64,000 bases of DNA, taken from positions 160,182 to 224,181 of the forward strand of contig JAPJQV010000005.1 in assembly GCA_030824965.1 (NCBI GenBank), written 5' to 3'. Positions 28,027 through 36,106 of the stretch are shown here, piece after piece. Origin of the DNA: Micavibrio sp. (GTDB taxonomy: Bacteria; Pseudomonadota; Alphaproteobacteria; Micavibrionales; Micavibrionaceae). The translations under genes and the position numbers were made by a program. Under the pieces are notes generated by a model. It searched no databases and was not told where the DNA came from. It saw only the letters and a list, made by a program, of their open reading frames with translations. Positions within the stretch are counted from its first letter, which is position 1. Every line of letters starts with the position of its first letter.

Positions 28027-29136
28027 TTAAAAATCCTTTCTAAATCGCTCGAATATTTCCAAAGCCATGCTGCGCTCTTCATTGGCAGCGATGACATGAT
28101 GCTCAAAAGCAGGAAGAAACGATAGATGGCCTAAAATTTTCTGCCGAATATCCGGTGCGTTTTCGCCGATTCCGCCGGTGAATATAAGGCCGTCTATCCC
28201 GCCAATCGAAACCGCCATCGCGACGATATGCTGCGCCGTTTTCAAGGAAAAATAATCCAGTGAAAAAGCGGCGCGTTCGGAATGGCTGCCGGACAGCGTT
28301 TTGACGTCATTGGTTAACCCTGACAATCCTTTTAAGCCGGAATCTTCATATAGAAGACGCTCCACCTCGCCCACATCAAGCTGCAAATCGCGGATCATAT
28401 AAATCACAGCGCCCGCATCTATCGCGCCGCATCGTGTGCCCATAGGCAAACCATCAAGCGCCGTCATGCCCATGGTCGTATCAATGCTTTTTCCATCTTT
28501 CATGGCACAAAGGCTTGCCCCGTTTCCAAGATGCGCGACAACGATTCGTGCTTTTTCCAGATGCGGAAGATCTTCTTTTATCTTGTGCGCGATCCAGTCA
28601 TACGAAAGCCCATGAAACCCGTAACGCTTAACCCCTTTGCCACGGATATTTTCCGGCAACGCAAAGGTGGAAAACAACTCTTCATGCCGTGCGTGAAAGG
28701 CCGTATCGAAACAGCCATATTGCACAATATGCGGCATCTTGCGTTGAAGGATATCGACGCCTGATAAATTATGCGGCTGATGCAAGGGCGCCAAAGAATT
28801 AAGGCTACGCAGATACTCTATGGCCTTATCATCCAGAAGAACAGGATCGGCATAACGATCGCCGCCATGCACAATGCGGTGTGCCACGGCGTTGATTGAT
28901 TTTATGGCTGATTGATCCAGCCATGAAAGAACGCGGAAAATCGCCGTTTCATGCGTTGTATCGGCGGGAAGCTTTTCCGATAACTCCGCGCCACCTTCCA
29001 GCTTTGCCTTAAAAGACGCATCCCCGCCGATCTCCGTAATCTTGCCACCCGCAATCAACGGCAAATCATCCGAAATCCCGAACAAACGAAATTTGACGCT
29101 TGAAGAGCCCGTGTTCACAACAAGCAATCTCTTCAT
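28027..29136 (-). CDS. ackA: Acetate/propionate kinase
   Basis: ATG 29136 yields about 369 residues beginning MKRLLVVNTGSSSVKFRLF, the phosphate-binding N-terminus of acetate kinases; the upstream extension to 29220 is not conserved. VAHRIVHGG, FDTAFH, YGFHGLSY, HLGNGAS and FTGGIGENAP are all present. It interconverts acyl phosphate and ATP. With the phosphotransacetylase domain encoded upstream it forms a complete acyl-CoA to acyl-phosphate to ATP branch. Stop and the fabI start are separated by a single base. Confidence 0.92.
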   Translation of the reverse strand: MKRLLVVNTGSSSVKFRLFGISDDLPLIAGGKITEIGGDASFKAKLEGGAELSEKLPADTTHETAIFRVLSWLDQSAIKSINAVAHRIVHGGDRYADPVLLDDKAIEYLRSLNSLAPLHQPHNLSGVDILQRKMPHIVQYGCFDTAFHARHEELFSTFALPENIRGKGVKRYGFHGLSYDWIAHKIKEDLPHLEKARIVVAHLGNGASLCAMKDGKSIDTTMGMTALDGLPMGTRCGAIDAGAVIYMIRDLQLDVGEVERLLYEDSGLKGLSGLTNDVKTLSGSHSERAAFSLDYFSLKTAQHIVAMAVSIGGIDGLIFTGGIGENAPDIRQKILGHLSFLPAFEHHVIAANEERSMALEIFERFRKDF

Positions 29137-29153
29137 GGCCGCTTTTGTCACGA

Positions 29154-29579
29154 TCAACCGCTCACAGATGTTTTTAAAACAACAGGCACATTGCCTTTGA
29201 CCGCGTTGGAGTAAGGACAAACTTTATGCGCCTGCTCGACGATTTTTTCAGCCTCTTCCAGAGATACGCTGGCGATATTAACATCCAAAGTGACGGCAAG
29301 GCCAAAACCACCATCCGCGTTCTTTTCCATCGAAACGGTAGCCGTAACCGTAATGGCATCATCCGTGACCTTGTGCTGCGCGTTGCGCGTTATATGGATG
29401 ACGGCATTTCCAAAGCAGGCCGCATATCCGGCTGCGAACAATTGCTCAGGATTTGTGTGTGCGCCTGTTCCACCCAATTCCTTTGGCATCGAAAGATCAA
29501 GGGAAAGGATACCATCCTCGCTTTGAACTCTTCCCTGACGGCCACCGATTGCGATAACTTTGGTTGTGTATAGTGACAT
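29154..29579 (-). CDS. Organic hydroperoxide resistance protein (Ohr/OsmC)
   Basis: A 141-residue Ohr-type peroxidase. The two reactive cysteines are visible in YAACFGNA and VCPYSNAVKGN, spaced as in Ohr, and the GGTGAHTNPEQLFAAGYAA stretch is typical. It reduces organic hydroperoxides using lipoyl-protein reductants. It sits between acetate kinase and the phosphotransacetylase fusion in the same direction, with 11-17 nt gaps, so it is likely part of one operon. No OhrR-type regulator is seen nearby. Confidence 0.92.
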   Translation of the reverse strand: MSLYTTKVIAIGGRQGRVQSEDGILSLDLSMPKELGGTGAHTNPEQLFAAGYAACFGNAVIHITRNAQHKVTDDAITVTATVSMEKNADGGFGLAVTLDVNIASVSLEEAEKIVEQAHKVCPYSNAVKGNVPVVLKTSVSG

Positions 29580-29590
29580 GCATTTTTCCT

Positions 29591-30997
29591 TTACTTGATA
29601 TTTCCGTTTTTACGCGCATTCGAAAGCGCCACCGCCACGCAGCAGGACAAAAGCCGTGTGCGCGTGCTATCGGCGCGGCTGGTCAAAATAATCGGAACGC
29701 GGGCACCAAGAACAATGCCGGCGGCGTCCGATTTTCCAAGGAAGATAAGCTGCTTCGCCAGCGCGTTTCCGGATTCAATGTTCGGCACGACCAGAATATC
29801 TGCATCGCCCGCGACGGAAGAAACAATCCCCTTATCCGCCGCCGCGCTCACATTAATTGCATTGTCAAAGGCAAGAGGACCATCCAGATTGCCGCCCTTG
29901 ATTTGCCCACGATCAGACATTTTGCACAAGGCCGCAGCATCAATCGTTGATGGCATACGGCTTGTTACCGTTTCAACCGCAGACAAAATGGCGACCTTCG
30001 GATTTTCATTCTGCCCAAACAAAACATGCCACAGATCAATGGAATTGCGACATATATCGGCCTTTTCTTCCAGCCCTGGCGCAATATTGATAGCGGCATC
30101 CGTGATAATCAACGGCTTGTGATAGGTTGGAATGCTCATGATATAAGCATGCGAAATCCGCCGCTCCGTCCGTAATCCAGAGGCTGAGGACACAACTGCC
30201 GCCAGCAATTCATCTGTATGTAGAGATCCCTTCATGATCGCATCGACTTCGCCCTTTGCGGCAAGGATTGCCGCTTGTGCGGCGGCCTCATGGCTGTGCT
30301 CTGTATCGACGATAGTGAATGTATCGCTTTGAATGCCGAACTCCGTACACGCCGCCTCAATCCGTTTGCGCGGACCGATCAGAACAGGATCAATCAATCC
30401 TTCATTCACGGCCTCCATCACAGCCTCGATCACATTCGCCTGCACCGGATGTACAACCGCCACCTTGATTTTGCCAAGGGTGCGCGAGGCCTTCATCACA
30501 TCCCTGTAATGATCCTTCGGAAGAACCACAGCCGATGGCACATCGGATTTTTCAACGCGTATCTTTTTCGTCGGCGCCAGAACCGTTGACGTCCCCTCCA
30601 GAATTTTTTCACCCACATCGTTCAGACATACGCAATCCAGCGTCACGATGGGTTTATCTTCACGCTTTGATTTTACGGTCAAACGCACCGTAATGTGGTC
30701 GCCAATTCTGACAGGCTTTTCAAACCGCATCTCCTGTCCCAGATAAATCGTACCCGGCCCCGGCAACATCGTGCCCAGCACCGTGGAAATAAGACCGCCC
30801 GACCACATGCCGTGACCAATGACACCCTGAAAAAGACTATGTTCCGCATAATCCGGATTCATATGCGCAGGGTTTACATCGCCCGACACCGCCGCAAACA
30901 AATCAATGTCTTTTTGCGTTAGCGTCCGGACAAGTTCCGCAGACTGCCCGATCCTCAACTCATCGAACGTCACATTTTCAAGCATATCGTTGTTCAT
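29591..30997 (-). CDS. MaoC enoyl-CoA hydratase fused to phosphate acetyl/butyryltransferase
   Basis: I place the start at ATG 30997, which follows a GAGGAA ribosome site, giving about 468 residues. The first 140 residues form a MaoC/PhaJ-like hotdog domain with VSGDVNPAHMNPDYA and GHGMWSGGLIS. From about residue 165 comes a PTA_PTB domain (VAVVHPVQANVIEA, KGSLHTDELLAA, ending VARVPIILTSRADS-like). This known bifunctional architecture joins (R)-specific enoyl-CoA hydration, which supplies PHA monomers, with acyl-CoA:phosphate transfer. It lies between PHA synthase and acetate kinase, matching both halves. Confidence 0.9.
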   Translation of the reverse strand: MNNDMLENVTFDELRIGQSAELVRTLTQKDIDLFAAVSGDVNPAHMNPDYAEHSLFQGVIGHGMWSGGLISTVLGTMLPGPGTIYLGQEMRFEKPVRIGDHITVRLTVKSKREDKPIVTLDCVCLNDVGEKILEGTSTVLAPTKKIRVEKSDVPSAVVLPKDHYRDVMKASRTLGKIKVAVVHPVQANVIEAVMEAVNEGLIDPVLIGPRKRIEAACTEFGIQSDTFTIVDTEHSHEAAAQAAILAAKGEVDAIMKGSLHTDELLAAVVSSASGLRTERRISHAYIMSIPTYHKPLIITDAAINIAPGLEEKADICRNSIDLWHVLFGQNENPKVAILSAVETVTSRMPSTIDAAALCKMSDRGQIKGGNLDGPLAFDNAINVSAAADKGIVSSVAGDADILVVPNIESGNALAKQLIFLGKSDAAGIVLGARVPIILTSRADSTRTRLLSCCVAVALSNARKNGNIK

Positions 30998-31005
30998 GGA
31001 ATTCC

Positions 31006-32727
31006 TCATTTGGATTTGACATACGCCCCCGGCGCATCGCCTATCACTTTGTATGTTACGTTACCGGCCTTTTTGGGCGCAGCGATTTTTGTCTTTGAAC
31101 TCTGATCCCCCAGCCATTGGCCCCATGCAGTCCACCACGAACCATCCTTCATAGCAGCGCTCTCTTCCCATTGATCGGGGGACTGGTACGCTTCTCCCGA
31201 TTTTTTGTGCGCGATTTTAAAGCTGCGGCGCTCATGCCCGGGCTCACTGACAATGCCTGCATTATGGCCGCCAACGGTTAAGACAAAGGTAACATCCCCG
31301 CTCGCCATAAGATGTATTTTGTAAACGGATTTCCATGGCGCAACGTGATCTTTTTCCGTACCAACGGCAAAAATAGGCAGATTTATGTTTTCCGGCGCAA
31401 CAGTTTTGCCAAGGACCGTATAATGCCCGTTGGAAAACTCATTGTTCAGATAAAGACGCTTCAGATACTCGCTGTGCATTTTATACGGCATGCGCGTGGC
31501 GTCCGCATTCCATGCCATGATATCAAACGGTCTGGAACGCTGACCAAAGAGGTAGTCCTTGACCAATCGTGACCAGATCATGTCATAGGATCGCAGCATC
31601 TGGAACGCGCCCGCCATCTGTTTGGTGTCAAGATAGCCCTGCGCCCACATCATGTTATCCAGATAAGAAACTTCACTGGGCGTTACGAACACCATCATCT
31701 CACCGGCTTCGGTAAAATCACCTTGGGCCGCCAGAAGCGTCAGTGTTTTCAGGCGATCATCACCGTCATGCGCCATTAGCGCCGCCGTAATCATGGCCAG
31801 CGTTCCTCCAAGGCAATACCCCGCAAGATGAATGGCCGCGCCATCGCAAATTGATGACACAGCATCAATCGCCGCCAATGCGCCATCCTGAACATAATCA
31901 TCCATGCCCAGGTTACGATCGTCCGCCGTGGGATTTTTCCACGACACAATAAAGACCGTATGCCCCTGCTCTACCAGCCATTTTATCATTGAATTCTCAG
32001 GCGACAGATCAAGAATATAATATTTCATGATCCAGGCCGGCAGGATCAAAACAGGCTCTTTGCTGACATCCTTAGTCACAGGGTCATATTGAATAAGTTC
32101 AATCAAATCATTGCGGAAAACAACCTTACCCGGCGCGGTCGCAAGGTTTTCTCCAACCGTGAAATCCTCCATCCCCGCCGCCTGTTGCCCGGACATATTA
32201 CGCGTAATGTCTTCGAGCGCATTCATGGCGCCATCTCGCAAATTCTCTCCGCAGCGGCTTATCGTCTCAAACAGTAATTCCGGGTTGGTCGCCATGAAAT
32301 TGGCGGGCGAAATGGAATCCAGCATCTGACGCGCAGCAAAAGATGCAGCCCGTTCGGTTTGCGGGGAAAGCCCCGGTATGTTCTTGGTTGCCAGATCCCA
32401 GAATTCCTCGAAAGCATGGAACGTCTCTACATAGTTGTTCCAGGGAAAGTTTGACCAGTCTTCCGCTTTAAACCGCGGATCGGGCTTTATGGCTTCGGGG
32501 TTTGCATTGATGGCGTGTTCGGCCATCGTCTTGAAATGATGGAAAGGGAAAGTGGCCAGCGACACCATTCGGCCCGGGCACAAGGCAAGATGCGCCAACC
32601 ACGAAGCATAAATTTCTACCAGCCCCGCCGGTGATAAGCCATATGTAGAACGCGACAGCTTCGCCTGAAAAAGACGATCCACCTCGTCGGCGATCTGAAC
32701 AAAAGAGTGAGTGGTTTCTTTTTCCAT
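31006..32727 (-). CDS. phaC: Poly(R)-hydroxyalkanoate synthase, class I type
   Basis: A 573-residue polymerase that links (R)-3-hydroxyacyl-CoA units into polyester on granule surfaces. The lipase-like box is GYCLGG with the catalytic Cys305; the aspartate of the triad lies in GTEKDHVAPW and the histidine in GGHNAG. PWNNYVETFHAF-like N-terminal and LPAWIMKYYILDLSP segments are standard. Length and lack of a partner subunit gene favour class I. The stop lies just before the MaoC-Pta start. Confidence 0.95.
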   Translation of the reverse strand: MEKETTHSFVQIADEVDRLFQAKLSRSTYGLSPAGLVEIYASWLAHLALCPGRMVSLATFPFHHFKTMAEHAINANPEAIKPDPRFKAEDWSNFPWNNYVETFHAFEEFWDLATKNIPGLSPQTERAASFAARQMLDSISPANFMATNPELLFETISRCGENLRDGAMNALEDITRNMSGQQAAGMEDFTVGENLATAPGKVVFRNDLIELIQYDPVTKDVSKEPVLILPAWIMKYYILDLSPENSMIKWLVEQGHTVFIVSWKNPTADDRNLGMDDYVQDGALAAIDAVSSICDGAAIHLAGYCLGGTLAMITAALMAHDGDDRLKTLTLLAAQGDFTEAGEMMVFVTPSEVSYLDNMMWAQGYLDTKQMAGAFQMLRSYDMIWSRLVKDYLFGQRSRPFDIMAWNADATRMPYKMHSEYLKRLYLNNEFSNGHYTVLGKTVAPENINLPIFAVGTEKDHVAPWKSVYKIHLMASGDVTFVLTVGGHNAGIVSEPGHERRSFKIAHKKSGEAYQSPDQWEESAAMKDGSWWTAWGQWLGDQSSKTKIAAPKKAGNVTYKVIGDAPGAYVKSK

Positions 32728-32743
32728 GGCTACTTCTAACCCC

Positions 32744-32944
32744 TTATGAAGGACGATTTACATTCAACATGATCTTTATACGCGCCCAAATCACAGGCCA
32801 GAACGCCGCAAGCGCAACAAACACGACAAAAAGAAGCATCGCTGCAACAAAACTTATAAAATGAAATTTATTTGCATCTGGCGCAACAAACCAGCTGGCG
32901 ATTACACCGCCCAGAAACAACATAATTCTCACGACCCATGCCAA
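32744..32944 (-). CDS. Small two-helix membrane protein in the PHA operon
   Basis: A 66-residue protein with two hydrophobic segments (about residues 4-20 and 29-53) separated by a polar turn. No family is recognised. It is probably real because it fills the gap between the outer-membrane efflux gene and phaC exactly, with 1 nt to the former and 16 nt to the latter, on the same strand. It could couple the two gene groups or belong to either. Confidence 0.6.
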   Translation of the reverse strand: MAWVVRIMLFLGGVIASWFVAPDANKFHFISFVAAMLLFVVFVALAAFWPVIWARIKIMLNVNRPS

Positions 32945-32945
32945 T

Positions 32946-34343
32946 TTATATACCCCCGCCCAAAGCTTTGCTTAGATCAATACTAGACTGGAGCTTTTGT
33001 TGTTTAGCCTCAATCTTGGCAATTTCAGAATCAAACAGGCTGCGCTCCGCATCCAGAACATCAATATAACCAGAATAACCCGCATCGAAACGCTTGCGCG
33101 CAAGCGACGCTGATTCACGTAAAACAGCCACTCGCTTATCCAGAATGGTGGATTTTTCTACCGTTTTCTCACGCGTCACAAGGGCATCCTTGATTTCACG
33201 AAATGCAACACGCACCGTTTTTTCATAGCCTATATAGGCCTGCTTTTCCCGTGCCGAAGCCGCATCGACCTGGGCCCTTGCGCGGCCAAAATCCAGAAGA
33301 GGAACCGTGGCATTCGCGCCCATGTTCCAGCTCTTTGATCCGCCATCGAACAGAGCATCCCAATCGCCCGTCGCAACACCCAGAAGACCAGACACGGACA
33401 AGCGCGGCAAATAAGCCGCTTTTGCAACACCTATATTGGCATTCGCTGCCGTCAACCTATGCTCCGCCGCGATAATATCGGGCCGGGCCGCAATCACATC
33501 ACCTGCTTCCGCTTGCGGCAGGGATGGAAGATCAGGAAGAATTGTTTTATTAGCCCCTGCAAAGACCTCAGACTCCATGATTTGCTTAGGTGTTTTACCC
33601 AGCAGAACAGAAAGGGATGACAATCTAAGTTCCCTTTGCTGCTCCAAAGCAGGAAGGCGCGCCTGAGCGGATGTCAACTCGGCCTCAGCCTGCCGCACTA
33701 TTAAAGAGTCTACATCACCGCGATCTAAACGTTTTTTTTCCAGATCATAAGCCCCTTTGCGGGTTTTTATGGTTTTCTGCGTGATCGCAATTTGCTCGTT
33801 CAGCGCGCCTGTAGCAAAATAATTCGAAGCTGTTTCGGCGGAAACACCTAAGACAACCGCACGCGCACTCGCCTCTTCGGCTAGCAATTGCTCACGGGCC
33901 GCCTTATCAGCATTCGCCAGACGCCCCCACAAATCTATTTCATATGAAAGTAAGCCGCCTACCGCAAAGCCATCTGTCGCGCCAGAAGATGGGAGACCAT
34001 CCAGATTAACATCGCCACGAGACGCCGCACCGCCAGCTGTAACATTCGGCATTCTATTGGCACGCGCACTACCAGCAATGGCCCTAGCCTCTTCCACGCG
34101 CGCCGACGCAAGTTGGATATCGCTGTTGTAAGCAAGTGCCTCGGCAATCAGTGCATTCAGCTTCTCATCATTATAAGCATCCCACCATGTGCCGCTCTGC
34201 TCCTGGCTATTTTGGCCAGACAATTGCCAGTTTTCGGGAAGCGGAGTACTGGGTTTGCGCATATCAGGTGCCAGTGAGCAGGACGCAAGAATGAAGCAAA
34301 GAGTAGCCGCTGAGGCCATAAAAAATCCGGATTTGTGCATCAT
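32946..34343 (-). CDS. Outer-membrane efflux lipoprotein (NodT/OprM-type)
   Basis: The start is taken at ATG 34343, about 8 nt after an AAGGAA site. The signal peptide ends in the lipobox ILASC, followed by the SLAPDMRKP stretch typical of NodT-type factors. Two OEP (TolC-like) repeats follow, with LLSYEIDLWGRL, ARPDIIAAEHRLTAANA and LLDFGRARA conserved. It would form the trimeric outer-membrane duct for the HlyD/ABC exporter encoded divergently at 35100-39969. TetR-type control from the shared promoter region is likely. Confidence 0.9.
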   Translation of the reverse strand: MMHKSGFFMASAATLCFILASCSLAPDMRKPSTPLPENWQLSGQNSQEQSGTWWDAYNDEKLNALIAEALAYNSDIQLASARVEEARAIAGSARANRMPNVTAGGAASRGDVNLDGLPSSGATDGFAVGGLLSYEIDLWGRLANADKAAREQLLAEEASARAVVLGVSAETASNYFATGALNEQIAITQKTIKTRKGAYDLEKKRLDRGDVDSLIVRQAEAELTSAQARLPALEQQRELRLSSLSVLLGKTPKQIMESEVFAGANKTILPDLPSLPQAEAGDVIAARPDIIAAEHRLTAANANIGVAKAAYLPRLSVSGLLGVATGDWDALFDGGSKSWNMGANATVPLLDFGRARAQVDAASAREKQAYIGYEKTVRVAFREIKDALVTREKTVEKSTILDKRVAVLRESASLARKRFDAGYSGYIDVLDAERSLFDSEIAKIEAKQQKLQSSIDLSKALGGGI

Positions 34344-34362
34344 CACTGAAGATTCCTTTATA

Positions 34363-34411
34363 TTGACAAACTACTCAAATCATTTATGAATTTATATATA
34401 CATTCATGTAT
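34363..34411 (+). promoter_or_regulatory. Divergent promoter region with palindromic operator (TetR candidate)
   Basis: Between the divergent efflux and tetR genes lies TTGACA (34363-34368) with a TATGAA-like element 16 nt later, a plausible plus-strand promoter. A perfect inverted repeat ATACAT-TC-ATGTAT occupies 34398-34411 immediately downstream. Palindromes of this kind are common operators for TetR family repressors that control both divergent genes. Confidence 0.5.
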
Positions 34412-34452
34412 GAACAAATACAAGAGCTCATGTAATACAAGGAAACGTACCC

Positions 34453-35085
34453 GTGCCTATGACAATGCACAGAAAAAAAGAGCAAGGGCTCGCAACCAGA
34501 CAAAAAATTCTGGAGGCGGCGGAAGATATTTTTTTTGAAAAAGGGGCTGCCCTTACAACGCTTGAACAAATTGCCGACAGGGCAAACGTGACGCGCGGAG
34601 CAATTTACGGGCATTTTAAAAATAAGAGGATGCTTTTAGAACATATAATCGATAGTGCCGTCCTGCCCTTGCTGGATATTTTTCGTGAAACGATATCAAG
34701 AGATCCGATACCAAGTTTTGAACAGCTTCAAAAAGCCCACGTTCAAGTTATAACGGATATCATTAACAGCGCTGAACTTAAAAAGCGCCTATCCATTGCA
34801 TTTGTAAAATGTGAATATACGGAGGAATTCGCCTACCTCATCGAACAATCCATCCACTACCACGATGAAGTAAGGAATATCTATAAAGTGTTTTTTTCAA
34901 GAATGGAAAAATCAGGAATCAAGCTGGCAAAAAATCCGGAAATCATGGCTGATGCGTTGATGCTATATGTAACAGGAATGCTAACCGAGTATTTTAAATA
35001 TCCCGGTCAAACAAATCTTGAGAAAAACATAAATGACTATTTTGACCTGTTTTTCTTCCCTATCTCATGCCCCTCGCCCGAATAA
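34453..35085 (+). CDS. TetR/AcrR family transcriptional regulator
   Basis: A 210-residue regulator with the N-terminal HTH segment TRQKILEAAEDIFFEKG...TRGAIYGHFKNK (about residues 18-62) typical of TetR repressors of efflux pumps; the C-terminal ligand domain is helical. GTG 34453 is preceded by AAGGAA at 34439-34444, while ATG codons at 34459 and 34465 lack a well-placed site. It lies first in the exporter operon and opposite the outer-membrane gene, so autoregulation and pump control are the obvious role. The inducer is unknown. Confidence 0.9.
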   Translation: MPMTMHRKKEQGLATRQKILEAAEDIFFEKGAALTTLEQIADRANVTRGAIYGHFKNKRMLLEHIIDSAVLPLLDIFRETISRDPIPSFEQLQKAHVQVITDIINSAELKKRLSIAFVKCEYTEEFAYLIEQSIHYHDEVRNIYKVFFSRMEKSGIKLAKNPEIMADALMLYVTGMLTEYFKYPGQTNLEKNINDYFDLFFFPISCPSPE

Positions 35086-35099
35086 CAAGGAATATCATA

Positions 35100-36101
35100 A
35101 TGAAAAAGAATTATAAACTTATACTTCTTGCGCTGGCCATTCTATCAATAGCGGCAGGAGGCTATTATTATTCTATAGCAAGAACCAATGATCTGGAAGG
35201 CGTCGCCTATGGCAACGGACGTATAGAAGCCCAAAGCATTGATATCGCGACACGTCACGGAGGCCGTGTACTCTCTGTTCCTGTCGAAGAAGGACAGATG
35301 GTTGAAGCCGGGGACGTAGTGGCTGAACTTGATTTAAACGATCTGGCGGCTTCTCTTGCGGGGGCAAAGGCCAATGTTCGCGCAACAATTCAGCAAAAAG
35401 ATGCGGCAGCCTCATCGGTTGCGCAAGCGGAATCAGCTCTCACGCTCGCCAGTAAAGAATTCTCGCGTGCCGACGAGCTGGCTCGAGAAAAAGCTGTATC
35501 GGAAAGTCGCCGCGATCAAGCTTTCAATGCCAAACAATCCGCTGAGGCACAACTTGCCGCTGCAAAACAAAACCTTGCAAGCGCAACGGAAGCCATTGAT
35601 GTCGCGCAATCCGAAGTCTCTCGCATCGAAGACCTGTTGAAAGACCAACATCTGACGGCTTCAAAAGCAGGCCGCGTCCTTTACAAACTGGTAGAACCCG
35701 GCGAAGTCATGAGCGCAGGTGGAAAAGCCGTAACGCTGCTCGACCTGACCGATGTATATATGACCATTTTCCTGACCACGGAAACTGTAGGGAAATTGCG
35801 TCTGGGTGAAGAAAGCCGCATTGTTCTGGATGCGATGCCTGACCTGGCAATCCCCGCGTATATTTCTTACATTTCCCCCGAAGCACAATTCACACCGCGT
35901 CAGGTAGAAACACGCACGGAACGCGAAAAACTGACCTTCCGCGTCAAAGTCAAAATCCCGCCCGAGCTGCTCGCCAAATATATCGACCAAGTCAAAACCG
36001 GATTGCCCGGCATGGCCTATATCAAAACCGACAAGAAACAGGATTGGCCCGATCGCCTGAAAGGTGACGCCGCCCTGATGAAAGATGTTAAGAGCAAATA
36101 A
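35100..36101 (+). CDS. HlyD family periplasmic adaptor
   Basis: About 333 residues from ATG 35100, which has AAGGAA upstream; the alternative start at 35067 lies within the regulator gene. One N-terminal membrane anchor (ILLALAILSIAAGGYYY) is followed by a biotinyl-lipoyl-like motif (NGRIEAQSIDIATRHGGRV), a long coiled coil (about residues 75-165) and a second half-motif with LYKLVEPGEVMSAGG. This YhiI-type protein joins the ABC permeases to the outer-membrane duct. Confidence 0.9.
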   Translation: MKKNYKLILLALAILSIAAGGYYYSIARTNDLEGVAYGNGRIEAQSIDIATRHGGRVLSVPVEEGQMVEAGDVVAELDLNDLAASLAGAKANVRATIQQKDAAASSVAQAESALTLASKEFSRADELAREKAVSESRRDQAFNAKQSAEAQLAAAKQNLASATEAIDVAQSEVSRIEDLLKDQHLTASKAGRVLYKLVEPGEVMSAGGKAVTLLDLTDVYMTIFLTTETVGKLRLGEESRIVLDAMPDLAIPAYISYISPEAQFTPRQVETRTEREKLTFRVKVKIPPELLAKYIDQVKTGLPGMAYIKTDKKQDWPDRLKGDAALMKDVKSK

Positions 36102-36106
36102 CCCCC